A stretch of 64,000 bases of DNA from JBKCUI01 sp052161625 (GTDB lineage Bacteria; Planctomycetota; Planctomycetia; Pirellulales; Pirellulaceae): NCBI GenBank assembly GCA_052161625.1, contig CP197412.1, one strand, 5' to 3'. The translations under genes were made by a program, and so were the position numbers. Every line of letters starts with the position of its first letter. Positions within the stretch are counted from its first letter, which is position 1. Shown piece after piece: positions 16,532 to 23,729 of the stretch. The notes under the pieces were generated by a model. The model searched no databases, was not told the origin of the DNA, and was given only the letters and a program-made list of their open reading frames with translations.

Positions 16532-17299
16532 TTAAGCGCTTTGGCGACCGGAGCGATGCTCTTTCTCCATGCCAACCTTAAACGCCTCGAGAAAACGAGC
16601 CAACCCCGATCCGACGAGATCCTGCATGTGGCGAATTCGGTTCGTAATGGTTGCCATGCACATCACCAAGGGGATCGCGATCGTCAAACCGATGGCGGTC
16701 GTTTCCAAGGCGGTACGAATATCCTGAGCCAGATCCGACGGGCTCACATTGGCGGCTGTCGAAAGCTTTCCGAACGCGCCCATCATCCCAACCACCGTAC
16801 CGAACAATCCCAACATCGGCGCCGTCTTGATCACCGTCACAATCCACGCAATGTTGTAGTCCAAGTCCGCGATCACATCCCGTTGAAATCGATCCAACGT
16901 CAACTGCCGAGTCTTGTTGAACCCGAAGATGCGGTTCTTCACAGCGTAGGTAACCATCATGGGAAGAGCCCGTTGGTCCCCCTCACACGCTTGAAGCACC
17001 GCGTCGAAATCACCGCGTCGCAAGTCCCCTTCGATCGATTCTAGGAACGCGTCTTGAGCCGCTTCGGTCTTGAACCTCTTGCGATTCACGCGAGAGAGAA
17101 CCAACACGACATAGTAGGCACCCCAAAGAGCCACTGCAGCCAGCGCGACATACGAAGCCTTACCGACCAGGTCAAATACCTTGCTTGCATCCATTGATTT
17201 GTTGAACCTTGACGAGAACGAGTTCTGAAGCGTTTGGGAGGGGAGAGCCCCTACGCTGGCCTGTGACGGATACGACCAATTCCCATGGTGATCAACCAT
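16532..17299 (-). CDS. exbB: MotA/TolQ/ExbB proton channel family protein
   Basis: Inner-membrane proton-channel subunit with three transmembrane segments: KASYVALAAVALWGAYYVVL near the N-terminus, then IAWIVTVIKTAPMLGLFGTV and GLTIAIPLVMCMATI. The motif TAPMLGLFGTVVGMMGAF with GLFGTV and the ALETTAIGLTIAIP helix is diagnostic for the ExbB/TolQ family. A cytoplasmic loop carries the charged ESIEGDLRRGDFDAVLQACE segment. First gene of the operon, 75 bp upstream of exbD. I use ATG 17299; GTG 17311 and ATG 17194 are alternatives, the last removing a 35-residue lead with no family similarity. A divergent coiled-coil gene lies at 17567, leaving about 270 bp for promoters. Confidence 0.92.
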   Translation of the reverse strand: MVDHHGNWSYPSQASVGALPSQTLQNSFSSRFNKSMDASKVFDLVGKASYVALAAVALWGAYYVVLVLSRVNRKRFKTEAAQDAFLESIEGDLRRGDFDAVLQACEGDQRALPMMVTYAVKNRIFGFNKTRQLTLDRFQRDVIADLDYNIAWIVTVIKTAPMLGLFGTVVGMMGAFGKLSTAANVSPSDLAQDIRTALETTAIGLTIAIPLVMCMATITNRIRHMQDLVGSGLARFLEAFKVGMEKEHRSGRQSA

Positions 17300-17566
17300 G
17301 GTCTTCGACACTCACACACCTATGATAGTCTTTCGGATTCCGTTTGAGGACAGGTGTTGTTGAGAATATCACCGCATCTGGGCAATGGAGCTTTTCCACC
17401 CTACACCCTATTCCCCTCGATGTGGGCCATCACCCTTTCAATCGCTCCACCCCTGGTACTTGGCTCCATATTCTCGCGTGAATCAAGTCTGATCGCATTG
17501 TCTCAGCAGGGTTTTCTGCTTTAATGGCTTCCCGTTTTGGATTGGGTGTGACTTGAGGGGGGTAGC

Positions 17567-18274
17567 ATGAGCGTTTCCGATTCCGTGGTGCGAAATCTTC
17601 ACCATCGTTTGAACCATATCGCTGAACTTGAAAGTCAGATCGCTCGCGGCCCTCGTTTGGTCCAATCCGCACAATTGCAACTCGATGCTGCGGTCGATGC
17701 GTTGCAGAAGTGCAAGAACACGATCCGCGAACGACGCATGGACGCAGATCGAAAGCAGCTTCAGCAGCGAGAACGCGAGAACAAAATCCAAGACCTCGAA
17801 GCAAAAATGAACGCTTCGAAGAACAATCGCGAATATCAAATGCTCAAGGACCAAATCGCAGCAGACAAGCAAGCGACCAGCGTTCTTTCAGATGAGATCT
17901 TCGAAGCGCTCGAGGAAGTCGATGCCCTCCAATCGGCTACCATCGATCTAGAAGAACGTGTCAAACTTGCGGAAGCCGAAAAAGCCAAGGTCATCGCAAA
18001 CGTCGAGAAACGACTTGCTGACTTGCGCGAAGATCTGAAAAAGGCCAGCCAGGATCTGTCGGCGATCGAGTCCAATCTCCCCCAAGATTTCGCCAAGGAT
18101 TACCAGAGGCTCGTCTCGGCTCGCGGACCCGACGCCCTATCCGAACTCGATGGGCAATCCTGCGGCGGATGCAATACAAATCTCACGCCCGGAATTCTTG
18201 ACAAACTTCGCATGGGGAAACCGACGATTTGCCCAAGCTGCGGACGCATGCTTTATCGCGCAGAAAACGCATAA
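17567..18274 (+). CDS. Coiled-coil protein with C-terminal C4 zinc ribbon
   Basis: A 235-residue protein of the C4-type zinc ribbon/long coiled-coil family (CT398/FlgN-like fold). Residues 1-185 are almost entirely heptad-like helix (IAELESQIARGPRLVQSAQL, ERENKIQDLEAKMNASKNN). The end carries CGGCNTNLTP and CPSCGRML, the two zinc knuckles. Family members occur in many phyla and have been linked to nucleic-acid or type III/flagellar partners without a settled function. It is divergent from the exbB gene and followed by the RNA candidate at about 18.34 kb. Start: ATG at 17567 after a purine-rich GAGGGGGG stretch. Confidence 0.85.
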   Translation: MSVSDSVVRNLHHRLNHIAELESQIARGPRLVQSAQLQLDAAVDALQKCKNTIRERRMDADRKQLQQRERENKIQDLEAKMNASKNNREYQMLKDQIAADKQATSVLSDEIFEALEEVDALQSATIDLEERVKLAEAEKAKVIANVEKRLADLREDLKKASQDLSAIESNLPQDFAKDYQRLVSARGPDALSELDGQSCGGCNTNLTPGILDKLRMGKPTICPSCGRMLYRAENA

Positions 18275-18335
18275 TCGCCCCGTCTCATTCTGATTCTCCC
18301 TTTCCCTAGCCTTTGCGGTTATCTATAGTTCATCC
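18275..18335 (+). promoter_or_regulatory. Leader between zinc-ribbon gene and RNA candidate, weak -10 only
   Basis: This short stretch carries a TATAGT hexamer at about 18325 that could serve as a -10 element for the RNA at 18336. No good -35 is visible at the right distance. The RNA could instead be processed from the zinc-ribbon gene transcript. This is a reading by eye and weakly supported. Confidence 0.2.
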
Positions 18336-18544
18336 GTGCCGCTTGGAAATGAGCAGCACTTTAAGCCTCCGGTCGTTTTTCCGGCTGAGGGACCATCATT
18401 TTGCGTTGGCCTAGATCGCAACAGGCGAGTGCAGTAGCACGCTTGATCTTCGCCAGTCTCGCAGCGGCTCCGTGTCGTGCCGCAAACGGTCGGAGGATTT
18501 ATTTGAAATGCAGAAGGGCCGGCGGTTTCCGCCGGCCCTTTTTT
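18336..18544 (+). ncRNA. Structured non-coding RNA candidate with 6S-like rod architecture
   Basis: No open frame here looks coding. Bases 18366-18378 (CCTCCGGTCGTTT) pair with 18484-18496 to give a 13-bp closing stem with two G-U pairs. Inside it lies an unpaired or weakly paired bubble of roughly 20 bases on each side. A terminal rod follows: TGCG/CGCA, TGGC/GCCA, AGATC/GATCT, AGGC/GCTT with a 2-base bulge, and GTGC-AGTA-GCAC at the tip. A strong intrinsic terminator closes the region at 18544. Closing stem, central bubble and apical rod is the layout of 6S RNA, which binds sigma70 RNA polymerase. However, the folded core (about 131 nt) is shorter than usual and I cannot confirm homology. 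The 5' end is a guess. Confidence 0.4.
18514..18544 (+). terminator. Intrinsic terminator after the RNA candidate
   Basis: A 12-bp stem (AAGGGCCGGCGG with its exact complement), a 3-base TTT loop, and a run of T directly after. The T-run is only on the plus strand, so it ends plus-strand transcription, namely the RNA candidate or the zinc-ribbon gene upstream. Confidence 0.88.
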
Positions 18545-18672
18545 CATACGTCCGCTGAGTCTTTATCGAGCAATGCCTTCGGCTGGGTTGCAGTCGCAGG
18601 ACCTAATTCGCTAGGATCCTACGGCCTGTCTTTACTACACACTTCACGCCCTCGAAAGGCTCTGCGCAATTC
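18545..18672. promoter_or_regulatory. Leader of secreted-protein gene with a 10-bp palindrome
   Basis: The 128 bases between the terminator and the next gene contain a perfect palindrome TAGGATCCTA at 18612-18621 and a GAAAGG ribosome-binding stretch before the ATG at 18673. The palindrome could be an operator, but it is short and could be chance. Confidence 0.2.
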
Positions 18673-19533
18673 ATGAAGATCGCCATTTCCTTCGCCCTTT
18701 TGTTCACTCTCTGTGCGATGCCGTTTGCGTCCGGAGAAGAGATTCGATGGAAGTTCGTTGCCGGCGAACGTTGGGCCATGGAGTCGGAGCAATCGACGGA
18801 AATGCAAATCGGTGACCAGGAATCTGAAAAGGTTAGTCTGCAGCATTCTCTCACTTGGCAAGCTTCGGTGGAACAAGTCTCGCAAGACGGTATCGCTACC
18901 GTCTCTCAAGAGCTGATCCATGCCAAGCTTACGGTTCGGACTGTTCGCGGTGAACAGATCTTCGACTCTAAGTCATCGCCAGCTGCCGCCAACAATCCGT
19001 ATTGGAACCACGCCCAAGCCCAATTGGGGAAAAGAATTCGTACGCAAATACGTCCGACAGGGGAAGCAATCGAGATGCCCGATGCGAACACTGCCGCTGG
19101 GGCGACTGGAGCACATCCTGTTTCCTATTCCACACTGCTTGGTTCCAAAGGCTCTTCGTCCAGCACTCCAGGCATAGGGATCCAATTCCCAAATGATGTC
19201 GTCGAGATTGGTAAGCCATGGAGCATTCAGTCGAAATGGTCCTTAGGGGACAAACCGGTGATCGTGGATACCACTTATCAATACGTCGGATCAGAAATGG
19301 TCGGCGATACGACACTTGATAAATTCAAGTCTTCGACCGGAGCTCGATTCGCCGACGGTTCGGGAGAAGCCAAGATCACCAAGCAAGACTTTGCGGGGAC
19401 GATTTGGTTTGATCGACAACGAGGAAAGGTCACTCGTATGGAGAGCGCGCAAGAACTCACGATCGCTTTGCCTGGCTCACCTCAACAAAGGCTACTCCAA
19501 TCGATGGAGCTCAAAATCATCCCCGCTCCATGA
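18673..19533 (+). CDS. Secreted protein of unknown function (DUF6263-like)
   Basis: A 286-residue exported protein with a signal peptide (MKIAISFALLFTLCAMPFAS, cleavage near SGEE). The mature protein is beta-rich, beginning IRWKFVAGERWAMESEQST and including RTVRGEQIFDSKSS, WSIQSKWSLGDKPVIV and a C-terminal GTIWFDRQRGKVTRMES. The overall layout (a K-F-x-x-G-x-x-W/Y start, a prefactor-like middle and a final GxxxFD segment) resembles DUF6263 proteins, which have no known function. Single-gene unit as far as can be seen, with the neighbouring propeller gene convergent 34 bp away. Confidence 0.75.
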   Translation: MKIAISFALLFTLCAMPFASGEEIRWKFVAGERWAMESEQSTEMQIGDQESEKVSLQHSLTWQASVEQVSQDGIATVSQELIHAKLTVRTVRGEQIFDSKSSPAAANNPYWNHAQAQLGKRIRTQIRPTGEAIEMPDANTAAGATGAHPVSYSTLLGSKGSSSSTPGIGIQFPNDVVEIGKPWSIQSKWSLGDKPVIVDTTYQYVGSEMVGDTTLDKFKSSTGARFADGSGEAKITKQDFAGTIWFDRQRGKVTRMESAQELTIALPGSPQQRLLQSMELKIIPAP

Positions 19534-19567
19534 CCCTCGCTATCGGTCACATGGGGCCCGAAGTAGA

Positions 19568-21061
19568 TCAAGGATCCCCGAATGGATCATCCCCAGCCGG
19601 TGTGACAGGAGTGGGCTCCGCACTAAACACGTTGCTCGCATCTCCAGGTGAAACGCTCTCGGCTGGCTCGGTTGGTTGAGGCTCCCCGGCAGCTTCCACC
19701 TTGGGGGCAACGGGAACCAAAAGGGTTGGCTCCTCCGCCTGCGGTTCACGCAAACAACTCACCTTCCCCTTTGCATCGACAAGGTAAAGTCTGTCTGTAA
19801 CGGAATTGGGAACCGGTGTGGCTAACCCGATAAAGATCTTCGATACCACTCGCTGCTTTGCAATGTCGATGGTCACCAAGTTTTTCGCCGTATCGATGGC
19901 GAAGATATGATTGGTTGTGACATTCAAGACCGTTTGAATTCCCTGCAAAGGTGTTTGCCAAACAGGATCGCCAGTCTCCAACTTCATTGCAAACAGCAAC
20001 CCGTCCTCTGAAACAATCGTTACCACATCTTTGCCGATGACCGGAGATTGATTGCTGGTCGTTCCCAACTTCACTTTCCAAGCAATCGGATTGATCCTGT
20101 CTGTCGTGCATCGCGTCACGACACCTTCCTGGGTGATAAAGAGGAATCCGTTCTGTGTAATCACAGGGGATGCTGGGATCTCCGAGGTCGCGATGGCGGA
20201 TGTCCATAGGATCGGTGGATCTTGCAATTTGGAAATCACCAACTTGTTTCGCATCGGCCAGGCCAAGTACTCTCGATCAGGAGTCACAGACAGACCCAGA
20301 CGATTCTCGCTGCCAATTCTCAAGATCAATGGGGCCGCGTCGGATGCAAGGATGTCGTAAAGTACCAGTCTTCCTCCCACCGAAGGGATCGCTGCTTTTC
20401 CCGCAATGGGAAGTGGTGACCCTGTGGCGATGTGGCTTAGTTTGCGTCTCGCAATGGTGTTCCCAGTGAGAAGATCGTAGACAAAGTACTCTCCGCCATT
20501 GACTGCGACGACATACTCATCCGACACTCCCGGCCCGAGCATCGGTTGCCGAAAATGGGGCAATTGGTTCTTCCACAAAATAGAACCGTTCTCTGCGTCC
20601 ATCGCGCAGACAACGCCGGTGGAACTGATGGAGACGGCATAGATTTGTTGTGGATTCTCCGATTGCAACTCGACGTTACGACCGATGCGTTGGTAGATCT
20701 TGGCTAACTGGTCGGCTTTGTCCTTGGCGCCCTCCATTCCCAGCCGTGGAATTCTCTCCGCTCTCTTACCCTCAAGAATCGACGCTTCGAGCGCCTCCTC
20801 GTTGACTTCGTCTCCTCGAAACGATGCGAGAACGCGTCCGTTATCAACCAATCGAACAATCTCGCGCCGCTTGGTAGAGTGGGGCCAAATGACGAGGGAT
20901 TTCTCTCCGTTTGCCAGAGCCGATCCGCCGATGTTTCCTTCCCAATGCAGGGTCAGTTGACTATTGCTCAGCGATTGATCGCTCCATTGACCTGTTCCCA
21001 CGCCTGCGGAGACAACCAGGATAGCCAGTGCGGACAGGAAGGGAGATATGCTCGATTTCAT
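19568..21061 (-). CDS. Secreted PQQ-type beta-propeller protein
   Basis: About 497 residues. I start at ATG 21061 because a signal peptide begins there (MKSSISPFLSALAILVVSAG); a TTG nine codons upstream is in frame. The mature part is a propeller with blades such as NGSILWKNQLPHF, LTGNTIARRKLSH, PIAWKVKLGTTS and TGDPVWQTPLQGI. It ends in a Pro/Glu-rich tail (EPTLLVPVAPKVEAAGEPQP), which may be a linker or an interaction arm. The family is common in planctomycete periplasms and includes scaffold proteins such as BamB; no catalytic function can be read. It is paralogous in style to the operon propeller at 11.7 kb but lacks the membrane anchor. Confidence 0.85.
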   Translation of the reverse strand: MKSSISPFLSALAILVVSAGVGTGQWSDQSLSNSQLTLHWEGNIGGSALANGEKSLVIWPHSTKRREIVRLVDNGRVLASFRGDEVNEEALEASILEGKRAERIPRLGMEGAKDKADQLAKIYQRIGRNVELQSENPQQIYAVSISSTGVVCAMDAENGSILWKNQLPHFRQPMLGPGVSDEYVVAVNGGEYFVYDLLTGNTIARRKLSHIATGSPLPIAGKAAIPSVGGRLVLYDILASDAAPLILRIGSENRLGLSVTPDREYLAWPMRNKLVISKLQDPPILWTSAIATSEIPASPVITQNGFLFITQEGVVTRCTTDRINPIAWKVKLGTTSNQSPVIGKDVVTIVSEDGLLFAMKLETGDPVWQTPLQGIQTVLNVTTNHIFAIDTAKNLVTIDIAKQRVVSKIFIGLATPVPNSVTDRLYLVDAKGKVSCLREPQAEEPTLLVPVAPKVEAAGEPQPTEPAESVSPGDASNVFSAEPTPVTPAGDDPFGDP

Positions 21062-21130
21062 GGGAACTTTTTCAAAGAAGTTGCTCAAGGCGTATTAGTA
21101 TCTTAACTCGCGGAATGCGAGAACTGAAAC

Positions 21131-21160
21131 AAAAAAGGCCAACCCTGGGTTGGCCTTTCT
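21131..21160 (-). terminator. Intrinsic terminator of the pilM-type operon
   Basis: AAAGGCCAACCC pairs with GGGTTGGCCTTT around a very small loop (effectively opened to CCTGG). On the minus strand the stem is followed by TTTTTTG, so it terminates the operon ending at 21208. The plus side has only a short T-run. Confidence 0.8.
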
Positions 21161-21207
21161 TGCTGATACTCACTGCGGTTCAGGCCGCAAAGGGTTCTGC
21201 GCCCGGA

Positions 21208-23697
21208 TCAATAGCCAGCGCCTCCGCCCATCCCAGGGCCACCCATGCCGGGCCCACCCATACCTGGACCTCCTGGACCGCCCGAACCGCCTGGGCCACT
21301 TCCTTCGCTTCCGTAGCCAGACCCCATTCCCGCGGCGCCACCCATTCCGCCACCCAGTGGGCCGATGGCTGGTTCGTCCGGTTTCACGGCGCCGTTGTAA
21401 TCGGTGAAATCCTCAAATTCACGCCCCACCACAATCTGACCTGTCTTGGCGTCAAAGCAAATCACTTCACCCCCAACGAGCAACTCGTCTCTAGAGCTGG
21501 ATGCTCGGAGCGGAGTCCCGCCCCCCACATCGAGAACCGTTACCAACACGTTCGGTAGCACGATGTTGAACTTCGGTCCGACTTCATCGCGAATCCTCTT
21601 GGGAATCTTCAGAACCTTGGTAATCGGGTGCACGAATTCGTAGCCATCTTTATTTGGCTTGTGTGTCCCTGCGATGATCTGACCACGCGATACAGGCTGA
21701 GAATCCTTGATCGAAAAATTGATCATTCCCACATTGTTGATCGTGACCAATTCCGTTTTCGTGGGTCGACTTTCGACTTGCTCGCCCGTTTCCAAACGAA
21801 TCAACGAAGGCTTTTCAACCTCTCCGGCATAGACCGGCGTTGGGGCCGCGGCCAAGATCGGATCGGAAGGAGCCGACCAAGGTGATAGTCGTTCGCTTTT
21901 TCGTTTGTTGCCCATCGTCTTATCAGGGACGATTTTCATCTTTAGATCTTGAACGCGGGACATCGCTTCCGCTTTCAGATTCATTGTCTTGGGCGCATGG
22001 ATCTCGAATTCAGGGAAATTCGGGTCGTACATCGTCAATCGTACGCGATAACGATACGACTTGCCGACTTCCGCAGTGGGGTCAAAGAATCGGACCAATT
22101 TGTATTTGGTGCTTGGCAATTTAGGGGGTAGTTGCATACCGAACCCGGCCGTACCACCCATGCCCATGCCCCCGGAACCACCACCATACGAACCACCCAA
22201 TCCTCCGTCGGAACCATAACCGGAACCGGAGCCCTCGGCCCCATATCCGCTAGCGCCGTATCCGCTACCAGAACCTTCAGCTCCGTATCCACTGCCTCCA
22301 TATCCACTACCGCCGTACCCGCTGCCACCCATTTCGGATCCGTAACCGGATCCGCTTCCCATTTCGCTTCCGCCCATTCCATAGCCCGACCCGCCGGCCA
22401 TTTCGCCGCCGTATCCGGAACCACTTCCGTATCCACCCATCTCCGAGCCATAGCCACCAGCACCATAGCCACCAGCACCATAGCCGCCCATCCCGAAGCT
22501 ACCCGTTTGGCCGGGAGCTCCGTCATCGTCTCGAACCAATTCTCCGATGTCGGAGGGAATATCGGGGTGACTGCACATCGGGCGATAGTCCATAAGAAGC
22601 ACCGGTGGAATCGGCATCGTGATGTTGGCGTTGGTCCAATAAGAATTGTTTACCTCTTTGCAGAGCCCAAAAAATTCTTTCGCCTTTTCCTTGTACGCCT
22701 CGGAACCGGCGGCATCGACGGTTTTCCAGGCGTCTTCAGGGATGTCTGTTGCATCCGAAGTGACTTCGACACGCTGCACTTCAAACCCTTGATAGTAGGG
22801 GGTATCGCGACGCTCGATATATTCCGGCACATCCGCGAACTCCTTCGAGTAGTTCTTTTCCAGTTCTTGGTGCTCGACAATCGCGGTCACGACAATCGCT
22901 TTGTATTCCGATACAGGAACCACTGCACGATTGGTTTTCGCTTCTTGTGGCGTTGGCGGGTTCAGGAACATCCCCGGTTTGAAGCCCCTGTCGTACCCCG
23001 GACTTAGCAATCGCTTCATCGGTAGATTTCCAGCGAGCCCCGTTCCGGTCCCAGATCCTCCGGATCCTGGATACCCGGAGCCAGCTCCCGAACCAGGGTA
23101 CCCGGAGCCCGAGCCTTCTGCTCCGTAGCCGCTACCCGATCCTCCTTCCATACCCCCGTATCCACCTGGGCCCATGCCTTGATTTCCGCGCCCGCGGCGA
23201 GGTGGTTGTTTTTCCTCTGGCTTTTTGGCGTCTTGCAAGGTCTCAAATGGATCCGAAGGACGTCGCCCGGGGATAGGGGCTGAGAAAAACTGCCCCTGGA
23301 GCTTGATCGGGGCCTTCAGCTCGGGGTCGCCCCGCCGGGCCGCCTTTCCAGGTGGTTCTTTCCAAATACGACTTACGTAGTTCCCTGCCTGGACTTCCCC
23401 GCGTGTTTCACTGGCGATTCGTGCGTAGCTGACATTGTTGACCCTCTCCGGCTCCGCCTCTTGGATCTGCTCCCAGTGGTCCTGTGAAATGGCGCTGGCC
23501 AAGGTCGACTCGGCCTTCTTTTTCAAATCTTCCGGCGACTTCGAAGCGGAAAACTTTTGCCCCGAAAATCCTAGGAAAACCAATGTCAGCGAGAGTATTG
23601 CGATCAACGCGAACACTATTTTCTCCGCGTGGAAGAGGAGAAACTCCTTGGCACTGAAGCCTTTGCCGGCATTCGAACTTTTCTTTTTCTTCGCCAC
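21208..23697 (-). CDS. Bitopic glycine-rich protein, third gene of the pilM-type operon
   Basis: An 829-residue protein with a GTG start. A Lys-rich cytoplasmic N-terminus (MAKKKKSSNAGKGFS) precedes one transmembrane helix (KIVFALIAILSLTLVFLGFSG), so most of it is periplasmic. Three low-complexity tracts of Gly/Ser/Tyr/Met repeats (units like GSGYG, GGYGAGGYG, GPGMGG) interrupt beta-rich regions; the middle tract is over 100 residues and the last ends the protein. Non-repetitive parts include YKLVRFFDPTAEVGKSYRYR and a C-terminal KFNIVLPNVLVTVLDVGG. By position it could replace PilP or another alignment-complex subunit, but I see no PilP similarity. The terminator 50 bp downstream ends the operon. 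Confidence 0.75.
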   Translation of the reverse strand: MAKKKKSSNAGKGFSAKEFLLFHAEKIVFALIAILSLTLVFLGFSGQKFSASKSPEDLKKKAESTLASAISQDHWEQIQEAEPERVNNVSYARIASETRGEVQAGNYVSRIWKEPPGKAARRGDPELKAPIKLQGQFFSAPIPGRRPSDPFETLQDAKKPEEKQPPRRGRGNQGMGPGGYGGMEGGSGSGYGAEGSGSGYPGSGAGSGYPGSGGSGTGTGLAGNLPMKRLLSPGYDRGFKPGMFLNPPTPQEAKTNRAVVPVSEYKAIVVTAIVEHQELEKNYSKEFADVPEYIERRDTPYYQGFEVQRVEVTSDATDIPEDAWKTVDAAGSEAYKEKAKEFFGLCKEVNNSYWTNANITMPIPPVLLMDYRPMCSHPDIPSDIGELVRDDDGAPGQTGSFGMGGYGAGGYGAGGYGSEMGGYGSGSGYGGEMAGGSGYGMGGSEMGSGSGYGSEMGGSGYGGSGYGGSGYGAEGSGSGYGASGYGAEGSGSGYGSDGGLGGSYGGGSGGMGMGGTAGFGMQLPPKLPSTKYKLVRFFDPTAEVGKSYRYRVRLTMYDPNFPEFEIHAPKTMNLKAEAMSRVQDLKMKIVPDKTMGNKRKSERLSPWSAPSDPILAAAPTPVYAGEVEKPSLIRLETGEQVESRPTKTELVTINNVGMINFSIKDSQPVSRGQIIAGTHKPNKDGYEFVHPITKVLKIPKRIRDEVGPKFNIVLPNVLVTVLDVGGGTPLRASSSRDELLVGGEVICFDAKTGQIVVGREFEDFTDYNGAVKPDEPAIGPLGGGMGGAAGMGSGYGSEGSGPGGSGGPGGPGMGGPGMGGPGMGGGAGY

Positions 23698-23729
23698 GAT
23701 TGAACTCCGATTCTAAGCTTCAAAAGATT

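Noticed and set aside
6332..17299. Classical Tol-Pal system
   Set aside because: ExbB/TolQ and ExbD/TolR are present but TolA, TolB and Pal are absent; the propeller resembles PQQ/BamB type, not TolB, and has its own membrane anchor.
18336..18400. SRP RNA-like GGAAATGAGCAGCAC at the start of the RNA candidate
   Set aside because: The GGAA and AGCAG elements resemble the SRP hairpin, but the flanking strand lacks the matching AGG side and the loop is not closed properly.
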